From: Clostridia bacterium
Lineage (GTDB): Bacteria > Bacillota > Clostridia > Oscillospirales > Acutalibacteraceae
Reading direction: 5' to 3'
DNA: 5,144 nt
Assembly (NCBI GenBank): GCA_030536195.1
Contig: JAUNQL010000055.1
Location: forward strand, 1 to 5,144
Position 1 is the first letter of the stretch, and each line of letters begins with the position of its first letter. This document shows, piece after piece, positions 1-5,135 of the stretch. A model generated the notes under the pieces. The model was not told the origin of the DNA, made no database searches, and saw nothing but the letters and a program-made list of their open reading frames with translations. Made by a program: the position numbers and the translations under genes.

Positions 1-14
1 AAAGTGCCACGGTG

Positions 15-167
15 CTAACCTCTGACATATCTGATTTTCTTATAAAGATTTGAGTAATAGAATGCCTTGGTTGCCTCAATAATTGATAATCCTTCCGACT
101 CCATTATTTCATTTATTATTTGTGGCGCCAACATAGTACTTATTGATAACATTTCCTGATCTAGCAT
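15..167 (-). CDS. Short ORF after the DUF3990 gene; small helical protein, possibly truncated by a frameshift
   Basis: This is a 50-codon ORF starting with ATG at 167, one base after the stop codon of the DUF3990 gene. A GAGGTG ribosome binding site (about 180-175) lies at good spacing inside the end of that gene, so it is likely translated by coupling. The product begins MLDQEMLSISTML and looks helical. It contains IINEIMESEGLSIIEATKAF, then YYSNLYKKI, a pattern I associate with small proteins encoded beside DUF3990 and DUF3791 genes in clostridia; that association is from memory. Such proteins are usually longer. Here the frame ends at TAG (15-17), just past an A-rich run (AAGAAAA on the minus strand). 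Both other frames stay open to the window edge, so a one-base slip or a real early stop are both possible. Function unknown; perhaps the antitoxin or partner of the upstream gene. Confidence 0.5.
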   Translation of the reverse strand: MLDQEMLSISTMLAPQIINEIMESEGLSIIEATKAFYYSNLYKKIRYVRG

Positions 168-168
168 T

Positions 169-657
169 CTATTTCACCTCAACTTTCTTTTCACTCTTAA
201 AAGTCAGTTTATCAAGAGCTTTTTCAGTGACAAATACATATTGATTAAATAACTCTTTTACTTTTAACGCTTCAATAGTCTGCTCTCTCGTAAGCACACC
301 AGTCGAATACAAAATGAAGGTTCTATATACATCATCGTCAGCCACTGGGCCTATTATCAAATCATACTTTTTCTTAATTAAATCTCCATTTCTATTTGAT
401 GAAACAAAATCGAGCCAGTCACCATTTGGAGAATCAAATTTCAATATTTTGATATCCCCTAAATCAGTATCATCAAACTCATATATATTCAATACACCCT
501 TAGTTTTTTCTTGTCGTTTTGCAACTTTTGCTGCAAAGTTTTCAGCCTGTTTCTTATTTGTAGTTGTATAAAAGCCTGGTCCAAAATCCAGCAAGCGGTT
601 AGGCTCCAATATTTTTGGCTCCTGAACGCTAATATAGCTTCCATGATATAAAAGCAC
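169..657 (-). CDS. DUF3990 family protein, ADP-ribosyltransferase-like; candidate toxin or effector
   Basis: A 162-residue cytoplasmic protein with no signal peptide or membrane segment. It opens with LLYHGS (His5), followed by DFGPGFYTTT at 24-33 (Tyr30) and QAENFA. This is the arrangement of DUF3990 proteins, which are thought to share the ADP-ribosyltransferase fold, where an N-terminal His and a Tyr in the second strand bind NAD. Further conserved-looking pieces are YDLIIGPVADDDVY at 98-111 and NQYVFVTEKAL at 138-148. The third catalytic position (Glu or Gln) cannot be fixed by eye; Gln139 is a candidate. The start is GTG at 657, overlapping the TAG of the upstream gene by one base (TAGTG), with AGGAG eight bases before it. 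The tight coupling to two small genes suggests a toxin-antitoxin-like or immunity-type module. The target and activity are unknown; the family call is fairly secure, the toxin role is inference. Confidence 0.8.
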   Translation of the reverse strand: MLLYHGSYISVQEPKILEPNRLLDFGPGFYTTTNKKQAENFAAKVAKRQEKTKGVLNIYEFDDTDLGDIKILKFDSPNGDWLDFVSSNRNGDLIKKKYDLIIGPVADDDVYRTFILYSTGVLTREQTIEALKVKELFNQYVFVTEKALDKLTFKSEKKVEVK

Positions 658-962
658 TAAATCATCTCCTCATACTTACTTGCGAGAACGTACTCCTCCC
701 GCAAGGCAGATAATACTTCTTCAATTTGTGCGCGTCGTTCAAGCTGCGCCTTAATATCCGCTATGCTCTTTTCATCTTTACCTAAATATTTAGATGTTAC
801 TTTTTTGCCATCGCGAAATTGAAGATAAAAGTATTCGCCGTTGTTTATATGCTTAATTGATATGTAACCCTTAGGTAAAGTTGCTAGCTCATCCTCATAG
901 GCACTTATCATTTTCTCTATTCTAATCTTTTCATCAATTACAATTTTCTCTAAAAGAAGCAT
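657..962 (-). CDS. Conserved small protein of unknown function, first gene of the DUF3990 operon
   Basis: A 101-residue soluble protein. Residues 1-30 (MLLLEKIVIDEKIRIEKM, then YEDELATLP) look like an amphipathic helix. The middle (about 31-62) reads KGYISIKHINNGEYFYLQF, then GKKVTSKYLGKDE, which looks like a beta-hairpin with a basic strand. The C-terminal part, IADIKAQLERRAQIEEVL onward, is a charged helix of coiled-coil character. I recognise the pattern as a small uncharacterised family often found next to DUF3990-type genes in Firmicutes, but cannot name it with certainty. It could bind nucleic acid through the basic hairpin; this is inference. The ATG at 962 has GGTGA five to nine bases upstream and a near-consensus promoter at 978-1006. 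Its stop overlaps the GTG start of the next gene by one base, so the two are probably made in fixed ratio. It could be the antitoxin or regulator of the operon. Confidence 0.7.
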   Translation of the reverse strand: MLLLEKIVIDEKIRIEKMISAYEDELATLPKGYISIKHINNGEYFYLQFRDGKKVTSKYLGKDEKSIADIKAQLERRAQIEEVLSALREEYVLASKYEEMI

Positions 963-977
963 AATATCACCAAAGAT

Positions 978-1006
978 ATTATAACCTACTATTTAACCAA
1001 TTTCAA
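978..1006 (-). promoter_or_regulatory. Sigma-A type promoter of the DUF3990 operon
   Basis: On the minus strand TTGAAA (1006-1001) and a perfect TATAAT (983-978) are separated by exactly 17 bases. Transcription would start around 971, leaving only about 9 bases before the ATG at 962, so the GGTGA ribosome binding site would sit at the extreme 5' end of the message. Confidence 0.75.
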
Positions 1007-1021
1007 GAAAGGTGTAGGTTA
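982..1021. repeat. 8-bp inverted repeat bracketing the DUF3990-operon promoter; possible operator
   Basis: TAACCTAC (982-989) and GTAGGTTA (1014-1021) are perfect reverse complements. Their centres are 32 bp apart, about three helical turns. The inner arm overlaps the end of the -10 box and the outer arm lies beyond the -35 box. Such placement fits autoregulation by an operon product. That is inference; chance cannot be excluded for an 8-bp match. Confidence 0.4.
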
Positions 1022-1206
1022 AAATGTTTTGTTTGCGGCGAGCAAAGTTCCACTTTGATCGTCGATATCTAGCCCGTAGCGCTGGAGAGACGGTGGGTCA
1101 AGGTCTTTAGAGCGAAGCGTGCCTTGACGCAGCGGCTCGACAGCGCTACCAAATACGCAGCGGTGCAGCTCGTTGTGTGAGCGCGGATTGACCGCCAGAT
1201 ACCGAC
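1022..1206. repeat. GC-rich block with nested inverted repeats; candidate dispersed intergenic repeat or structured RNA
   Basis: This fills most of the gene-free stretch between the DUF3990 operon and hypB. It is markedly richer in G and C than the AT-rich genes to its left. Nested complementary arms are visible: GTCGATATCT (1061-1070) with AGATACCGAC (1197-1206), 9 of 10 paired; GTAGCGCTG (1076-1084) with CAGCGCTAC (1141-1149), perfect; and GTCAAGG (1097-1103) with CCTTGAC (1122-1128), perfect. A small hairpin CAAAGT-TCC-ACTTTG lies at 1043-1057, and CGCAGCGG occurs twice (1128-1135 and 1156-1163). No start codon with a ribosome binding site is present. The sharp edges and foldback structure resemble repeated intergenic elements of Lachnospiraceae, but I cannot show copy number from this window. 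Confidence 0.5.
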
Positions 1207-1228
1207 TGTAAAGTAAATTTACTTTACA
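1207..1228. promoter_or_regulatory. Perfect 22-bp palindrome next to the hypB -35 box; probable operator
   Basis: The arms TGTAAAGTAAA (1207-1217) and TTTACTTTACA (1218-1228) are perfect reverse complements with no spacer, and the next base begins the TTGACA -35 box. A further half-site-like TTTACTCTA at 1237-1245 lies 19 bp after the matching TTTACTTTA, within the promoter spacer. This is the geometry of a dimeric repressor or activator site. The regulator is not identified; it does not look like the published NikR, Fur or NrdR sites that I know. Confidence 0.6.
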
Positions 1229-1257
1229 TTGACAAGTTTACTCTATGAGTGTACCAT
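1229..1257 (+). promoter_or_regulatory. Promoter of hypB
   Basis: Perfect TTGACA (1229-1234), a 17-base spacer, then TACCAT (1252-1257, four of six matches to TATAAT). The start of transcription would fall near 1264, giving a leader of about 20 bases that carries the GGAGG of hypB. Confidence 0.6.
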
Positions 1258-1283
1258 ATCTCTTGAATTTTGGAGGTATCGAT

Positions 1284-1958
1284 ATGGACGACAAAGGATA
1301 CAGAATCATTGAAATTAAGGAGAATATCCTTGCTGATAACGACAAGGATGCAGATGCGCTTCGAGCACAGCTCAAGGAGAAGGGCACATTCTTTTTAAAT
1401 ATCATGTCTTCACCAGGTTCTGGTAAGACAACAACTTTGACACAGGTTATTCCAAGACTTGCGAAAAAGTACAAAATTGGCGTTATGGAGGCCGACATCG
1501 ATAGTGACGTCGATGCAGCAACTATAACAGCAATCGGTGCCAAGGCTATCCAGCTCCACACAGGTGGCATGTGCCACTTGACCGCGGAGATGACTCGCCA
1601 GGGCATCGAAGGTCTCTCAGAGGACTTCGACTTTTTGATTCTTGAGAACGTCGGCAACCTCGTTTGCCCAGCAGAGTTTGATACAGGTTCTGTCAAGAAC
1701 CTCACAATCCTCTCTGTACCAGAGGGTGACGACAAGCCACTCAAGTACCCACTTATGTATCAGGTATCAGATGTACTTGTTGTAAACAAGATCGACGTTG
1801 CACCTTACTTTACATTTGATCTTGAAAAGTGCAAAGCAAACGCACTTATGAGAAATCCTGACCTTGATATCATCCCAATCTCTGCCAAGACTGGCGAGGG
1901 CATCGACGAGCTCTGCGCATGGCTTGAGCGCGAGATTGAAGCTTGGAAGAATAAATAA
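1284..1958 (+). CDS. hypB: HypB, hydrogenase nickel incorporation GTPase
   Basis: A 224-residue SIMIBI-class GTPase that delivers nickel to [NiFe] hydrogenase (with HypA and SlyD in characterised systems). Visible motifs: Walker A SSPGSGKTT at 42-50; EADIDSDVDA at 69-78; TGGMCHL at 93-99; ENVGNLVCPAEFDTG at 121-135; EGDDKPLKYP at 147-156; NKID at 168-171; and SAKTGEG at 200-206. Cys97, His98 and Cys128 match, with the same spacing, the G-domain metal site of E. coli HypB (Cys166, His167, Cys198). The N-terminal high-affinity CxxCGC nickel motif and any His-rich stretch are absent, as in many shorter HypB proteins. The start is set at ATG 1284 because GGAGG (1272-1276) precedes it by seven bases; the earlier ATG at 1245 lies inside the promoter. 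No hypA or hydrogenase gene is next to it, so it stands alone here. Confidence 0.95.
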   Translation: MDDKGYRIIEIKENILADNDKDADALRAQLKEKGTFFLNIMSSPGSGKTTTLTQVIPRLAKKYKIGVMEADIDSDVDAATITAIGAKAIQLHTGGMCHLTAEMTRQGIEGLSEDFDFLILENVGNLVCPAEFDTGSVKNLTILSVPEGDDKPLKYPLMYQVSDVLVVNKIDVAPYFTFDLEKCKANALMRNPDLDIIPISAKTGEGIDELCAWLEREIEAWKNK

Positions 1959-1993
1959 AACAAGAGCAGCTCGTATGAGCTGCTCTTGTTTTT
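1957..1993. terminator. Strong, probably bidirectional terminator between hypB and nrdG
   Basis: AAAACAAGAGCAGCTC (1957-1972) and GAGCTGCTCTTGTTTT (1977-1992) form a perfect 16-bp stem with a GTAT loop. It ends in TTTTT on the plus strand, and the AATAAAA on the left gives a U-rich tail for the minus strand. It overlaps the stop codons of both convergent genes (TAA at 1956-1958, and TAA at 1994-1992 on the minus strand), so it can end both transcripts. Confidence 0.92.
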
Positions 1994-2552
1994 AGTTGAG
2001 TTCGGATAGGACTGCGTGGCCTGCGGCGAGGGACTTTTGCACATCTACGATGCGCTGGTTTTTCGAGCCGCGGAAGTGTAGGTCAAGCGACTTTTGCTCC
2101 TCGATGAACTTACCATCGATGAGGAGGCTAAGCTCGCGAAGGAGGTCAAGCCAGCAGTTCTCACTGTTCGCACCTGATACGAGCTCCTCGAATGTCCAAC
2201 CAGAAAAGGCCATGACATCAAGGCCCTCTTTTTTCAGCTCCCGTGCGAGAACAGTGAGTGCCTTGGCTTGAGTGAAAGGCTCACCGCCAGACAGGGTTAT
2301 ACCTGTCAGGAGCGGATCTTCCTTTGCCGCTTTTACAATATTTTCGACGGTCGTGTCATAGCCGCCCTCGGTAAAGCTCCATGTACCAGGGTTCTGGCAT
2401 CCCTTGCAGTGATGCGGACAACCCTGTGTGAACACTACCATGCGCCAGCCGGGACCGTCGACAATTGATTCACGTATAACACCAGCCAGGTGAAGCTTAG
2501 TTCCACCTGGCTGGTTCCAATCAATAATCTGAGTATCTATTGGGAAATCCAT
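1992..2552 (-). CDS. nrdG: NrdG, anaerobic ribonucleotide reductase activating radical-SAM protein
   Basis: A 186-residue radical S-adenosylmethionine enzyme that makes the glycyl radical on NrdD. The [4Fe-4S] motif is CPHHCKGC (Cys45, Cys49, Cys52), followed by NPGTW. SGGEPF at 88-93 is the SAM-binding GGE motif, and LLIDGKFIEEQKSLDLHF with RGSKNQRIVDV (from about 143 to 171) is the characteristic NrdG C-terminal block. The length is slightly above the usual 150-175 residues because of an N-terminal extension of about 20 residues before LAGVIRESIVDGPG. The ATG overlaps the stop of the upstream short ORF by one base (TAATG). A GGAGAG lies about 14 bases upstream, rather far, so translational coupling is likely. 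It is the last gene of the nrdD operon and ends in the shared terminator. Its gene lies directly after the short ORF with the canonical radical motif, which suggests that ORF is its substrate. Confidence 0.95.
   Translation of the reverse strand: MDFPIDTQIIDWNQPGGTKLHLAGVIRESIVDGPGWRMVVFTQGCPHHCKGCQNPGTWSFTEGGYDTTVENIVKAAKEDPLLTGITLSGGEPFTQAKALTVLARELKKEGLDVMAFSGWTFEELVSGANSENCWLDLLRELSLLIDGKFIEEQKSLDLHFRGSKNQRIVDVQKSLAAGHAVLSELN
2481..2515. repeat. 12-bp perfect inverted repeat (hairpin) inside the 5' part of nrdG
   Basis: ACCAGCCAGGTG (2481-2492) and CACCTGGCTGGT (2504-2515) are perfect reverse complements with an 11-base loop. On the message the hairpin spans nucleotides 38-72 of nrdG, in the codons of its N-terminal extension. 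There is no U tract, so it is not a usual terminator; it may affect translation or mRNA stability, or be fortuitous. Confidence 0.5.
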
Positions 2553-2722
2553 TAGATCTGCTCAAACTCTCCTGCACCAGTACCGATTGAGTGCTTAACT
2601 CTGTCGTTTACTTCAGCATACTTAGCGTCGTTGAAACGATCAAGTGTACCTACGAGGTAACCTGTGATTCTTCTGATTCTCTCGAACTTTACGCCTTCGC
2701 CTACCATTTTAGATTCCATCAT
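2552..2722 (-). CDS. Separate glycyl-radical C-terminal segment of class III ribonucleotide reductase (NrdD tail protein)
   Basis: A 56-codon ORF between nrdD and nrdG. The product contains FERIRRITGYLVG and, after TLDRFNDAK, ends its conserved part in NDRVKH. This corresponds to the last about 40 residues of ordinary NrdD. In E. coli NrdD the tail reads RRVCGYLG and later RRVKHL, with the radical on Gly681; the matching residue here is Gly21. It has its own GGAGGG (2736-2731) eight bases before ATG at 2722, so it is independently initiated; a second ATG follows directly at 2719. Its stop overlaps the nrdG start (TAATG). It carries no finger-loop cysteine or barrel and cannot be a reductase alone. 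I infer that it docks into the 775-residue NrdD as a replaceable or essential radical domain. Alternative: an evolutionary remnant of a second, deleted nrdD copy. Conservation of frame, motif and ribosome binding site argues against decay. Confidence 0.88.
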   Translation of the reverse strand: MMESKMVGEGVKFERIRRITGYLVGTLDRFNDAKYAEVNDRVKHSIGTGAGEFEQI

Positions 2723-2749
2723 GATATATACCCTCCTATTTGAGTTATT

Positions 2750-5077
2750 TTATATTTCTTTAACGTCTACTGGGTGTGCAACCTTGTCAGCATCCTCAAG
2801 TGGGTTTTCATCACATGAGCATACGTTGGTTGAGTAACCCTTGATGCGCATAAGTACTTCTTCAGAGATTGCTTCACCATCGTGGCGTCCGCAACGTGGG
2901 CAAACATCTCCGATAATTCCAGTGTAACCACAAACTGGGTCACGGTCAACTGGGTGGTTGATTGAAGCATAACCCATGTTGTTTTCCTTCATGCAACGGA
3001 TAACTGACTCGAATGCATCAAGGTTCTCAAGTGGGTTACCGTCCATCTCGATGTATGAGATGTGACCAGCATTTGTGATGTTGTGGTATGGACCCTCGAT
3101 CTTGATCTTCTCAAATGCAGAGATTGGGAAGTATACAGGAACGTGGAAAGAGTTTGTGTAATAAGCTCTGTCTGTTACGCCTGGGATAACGCCATAGCGC
3201 TCACGGTCCATACGTACGAAACGGCCTGAAAGTCCCTCAGCTGGTGTTGCGATAAGGGTGTAGTTCATGCCCTCTTCCTGTGACTTCTGGTCGCAGCGTG
3301 AACGCATGTGACCGATAATCTCAAGACCTAAGTTGCGAGCCTCTTGAGTCTCACCGTGGTGAGAACCAATGAGAGCCTTAAGGCACTCTGCAAGGCCAAT
3401 GAAACCAACTGTCAATGTGCCGTGCTTGAGTACTTCCATAACCTCATCGTCTGGTCTAAGCTTGTCAGAATCAAGCCACAATCCCTGACCCATAAGGAAC
3501 GGATAGTTGTAAACCTTTCTGTGACCCTGGATGAGGAAGCGGTCATAGAGCTGGTCAAATACGAGGTCGATCTTTCTATCGAGTTCCTCGAAGAAGATAT
3601 CAACATTACCATGAGCCTTGATAGCGATTCTTGGAAGGTTGATAGATGTGAATGAGAGGTTACCACGTCCGCAAGTAATCTGACGAGATGGGTCATAAAC
3701 ATTTGCCTTAACACGTGTACGGCAGCCCATGTAAGCAACCTTAGAGTTGTAGTCGTTTACGTCGTAACCACCAGCATTGAATGTTGCATCAGCAAAGCAG
3801 AAGTTAGGGAACAAACGCTTTGCAGAAACCTTCATTGCGAGCTTGAAGAGGTCGTAGTTAGGATCCTCTGGATTGTAGTTTACGCCTTCCTTAACACGGA
3901 AGATTGAAACTGGGAAGATTGCTGTCTCGCCGTTGCCGAGACCTGCATCTGTTGCAAGAAGGAAGTTCTTAGTGATAAGACGAGCCTCAGGAGATGGATC
4001 ATCACCAAGTGTGATTGATGAGAATGGAACCTGAGCACCTGCACGTGAGTGCATTGTGTTGAGGTTGTGTACAAATGCTTCCATTGCCTGGAATGTCTGC
4101 TTGTCTGTCTCTTTGCTTGCCTTCTTAAGAGCGAAGCTCTGAGCCTTCTTAACGTTTGCCTCAGGGAGCTTGTATTTATTGATAAGGAGCTCTGCTTCCT
4201 TTGCCTGATAATCGTTGTCGTTAGCGATTACTGGGATAACACCGAATGTGCCTTCTACTTCAAGGCAGAGATTCTTAGATGCCTCTGTTGCATCCTCAAA
4301 TCCGCAGAGGAGTTCAAGGCCCTTAGCAAGGTTTGAAATATAGAATTTTTTATAAGTCTTCTGTACACCAGGAGCAAGGAAAGTATCAAATGCAGGGATA
4401 CTTTGACCACCGTGCTGGTCGTTCTGGTTTGACTGAATAGCAATAGCTGCAAGAGCTGCATATGATGAGATGTCGTTAGGCTCACGAAGGAAGCCGTGAC
4501 CTGTTGAGAAGCCGCCCTTGAAGAGCTTACTAATATCAATCTGGCAACATGTAGTAGTAAGTGTCAAGAAGTCAAGATCGTGAATGTGGATGTCGCCCTC
4601 AGCATGAGCTTTTGAATGCTCTGGCTTAAGTACATAGAGTTCGTTGAACTGCTTTGCACCCTCTGAACCATACTTGAGCATTGTACCCATTGAAGTATCG
4701 CCATCGATGTTAGCATTTTCACGCTTGATATCGTTTTCTTTTGCATCCTTAAATGTAAGACCCTCATAGATCTTCATAAGGCGAGTGTTCATCTCACGAA
4801 CACGTGAACGCTCTGAACGATAAAGGATGAATTTCTTAGCTGTTCTAGCATGACCGCTCTCGATGAGAACCTTCTCTACTGAGTCCTGGATTTCCTCGAC
4901 TGTTGGTCTTGTGTTGCCAGTAGACTCGATATAGTCTACAACTTTCTGAGAAAGAGCAAGTGCTTCCTCATAATCGTCGCCGCCTGTTGCCTTGGCAGCC
5001 TGGTAAATTGCGTTCGCAATCTTATCAATTGAGAATGGAACCGCTCTACCGTCGCGCTTAATAATGGTTTCTATCAT
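2750..5077 (-). CDS. nrdD: NrdD, anaerobic (class III) ribonucleoside-triphosphate reductase, large chain
   Basis: A 775-residue enzyme that reduces ribonucleoside triphosphates to deoxyribonucleotides without oxygen. Residues 1-95 form an ATP-cone (IIKRDGRAVPFS, then KKFILYRSERSRVRE), the allosteric site sensing ATP/dATP. The barrel contains HIHDLDF at 164-170, CCQID with Cys178 as likely second active-site cysteine, and YMGCRTRV with Cys452 at the finger-loop thiyl position (E. coli Cys384). The end is unusual. DPVCGYTG and CPRCG give Cys716, Cys726 and Cys729 of the zinc site, but the first expected cysteine is Asp713. MRIKGYSTN (Gly747) then replaces the canonical radical motif, and the protein closes with CSCDENP and an acidic tail. 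Cys452 to Gly747 is 295 residues, close to 297 in E. coli, so Gly747 may still bear a radical. Start is ATG 5077, preceded at seven bases by GGAGG (5089-5085); the longer frame from 5107 begins inside the operator. Confidence 0.95.
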   Translation of the reverse strand: MIETIIKRDGRAVPFSIDKIANAIYQAAKATGGDDYEEALALSQKVVDYIESTGNTRPTVEEIQDSVEKVLIESGHARTAKKFILYRSERSRVREMNTRLMKIYEGLTFKDAKENDIKRENANIDGDTSMGTMLKYGSEGAKQFNELYVLKPEHSKAHAEGDIHIHDLDFLTLTTTCCQIDISKLFKGGFSTGHGFLREPNDISSYAALAAIAIQSNQNDQHGGQSIPAFDTFLAPGVQKTYKKFYISNLAKGLELLCGFEDATEASKNLCLEVEGTFGVIPVIANDNDYQAKEAELLINKYKLPEANVKKAQSFALKKASKETDKQTFQAMEAFVHNLNTMHSRAGAQVPFSSITLGDDPSPEARLITKNFLLATDAGLGNGETAIFPVSIFRVKEGVNYNPEDPNYDLFKLAMKVSAKRLFPNFCFADATFNAGGYDVNDYNSKVAYMGCRTRVKANVYDPSRQITCGRGNLSFTSINLPRIAIKAHGNVDIFFEELDRKIDLVFDQLYDRFLIQGHRKVYNYPFLMGQGLWLDSDKLRPDDEVMEVLKHGTLTVGFIGLAECLKALIGSHHGETQEARNLGLEIIGHMRSRCDQKSQEEGMNYTLIATPAEGLSGRFVRMDRERYGVIPGVTDRAYYTNSFHVPVYFPISAFEKIKIEGPYHNITNAGHISYIEMDGNPLENLDAFESVIRCMKENNMGYASINHPVDRDPVCGYTGIIGDVCPRCGRHDGEAISEEVLMRIKGYSTNVCSCDENPLEDADKVAHPVDVKEI

Positions 5078-5103
5078 TTCGAATCCTCCAAAAATTGTAA
5101 AAA

Positions 5104-5119
5104 ACACAATATATTGTGT
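5104..5119. promoter_or_regulatory. NrdR box in the nrdD promoter
   Basis: ACACAATATATTGTGT matches the NrdR box consensus (acaCwATATaTwGtgt) throughout, and the palindrome extends perfectly to 20 bp (5102-5121). NrdR represses ribonucleotide reductase operons when dATP is abundant. The box covers the likely -10 element TATATT on the minus strand (5113-5108), whose -35 (TATTAC, 5136-5131) is weak, so binding would block RNA polymerase. The promoter assignment is less certain than the box. Confidence 0.9.
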
Positions 5120-5135
5120 TTGGGTTGTCAGTAAT

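Noticed and set aside
1022..1206. CRISPR array, tRNA or riboswitch in the GC-rich block
   Set aside because: There are no regular direct repeats with spacers, no cloverleaf with a CCA-like end, and no riboswitch consensus that I can recognise.
1245..1283. Upstream ATG giving a 237-residue HypB
   Set aside because: This ATG lies between the -35 and -10 boxes and has no ribosome binding site, whereas ATG 1284 has GGAGG at seven bases.
1238..1744. Minus-strand frame of 168 codons opposite hypB
   Set aside because: It is antisense to a clear HypB, its translation is Ser/Pro/Ile-rich without recognisable motifs, and it has no promoter.
2268..2468. Plus-strand 66-codon frame inside nrdG
   Set aside because: It lies antisense to the conserved radical-SAM region, with no ribosome binding site or recognisable product.
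2723..2750. Programmed readthrough or frameshift joining nrdD to the short glycyl-radical ORF
   Set aside because: The short ORF has its own GGAGGG at eight bases from ATG, no slippery sequence precedes the nrdD stop, and the nrdD protein already has a complete divergent tail.
3344..3738. Open frames on both strands inside nrdD
   Set aside because: They are alternate-frame shadows of a long conserved coding sequence with no ribosome binding sites or family resemblance.
5078..5107. Upstream ATG giving a 785-residue NrdD
   Set aside because: The extra codons run through the NrdR box and the Shine-Dalgarno sequence; ATG 5077 has GGAGG at ideal spacing and begins the ATP-cone directly.
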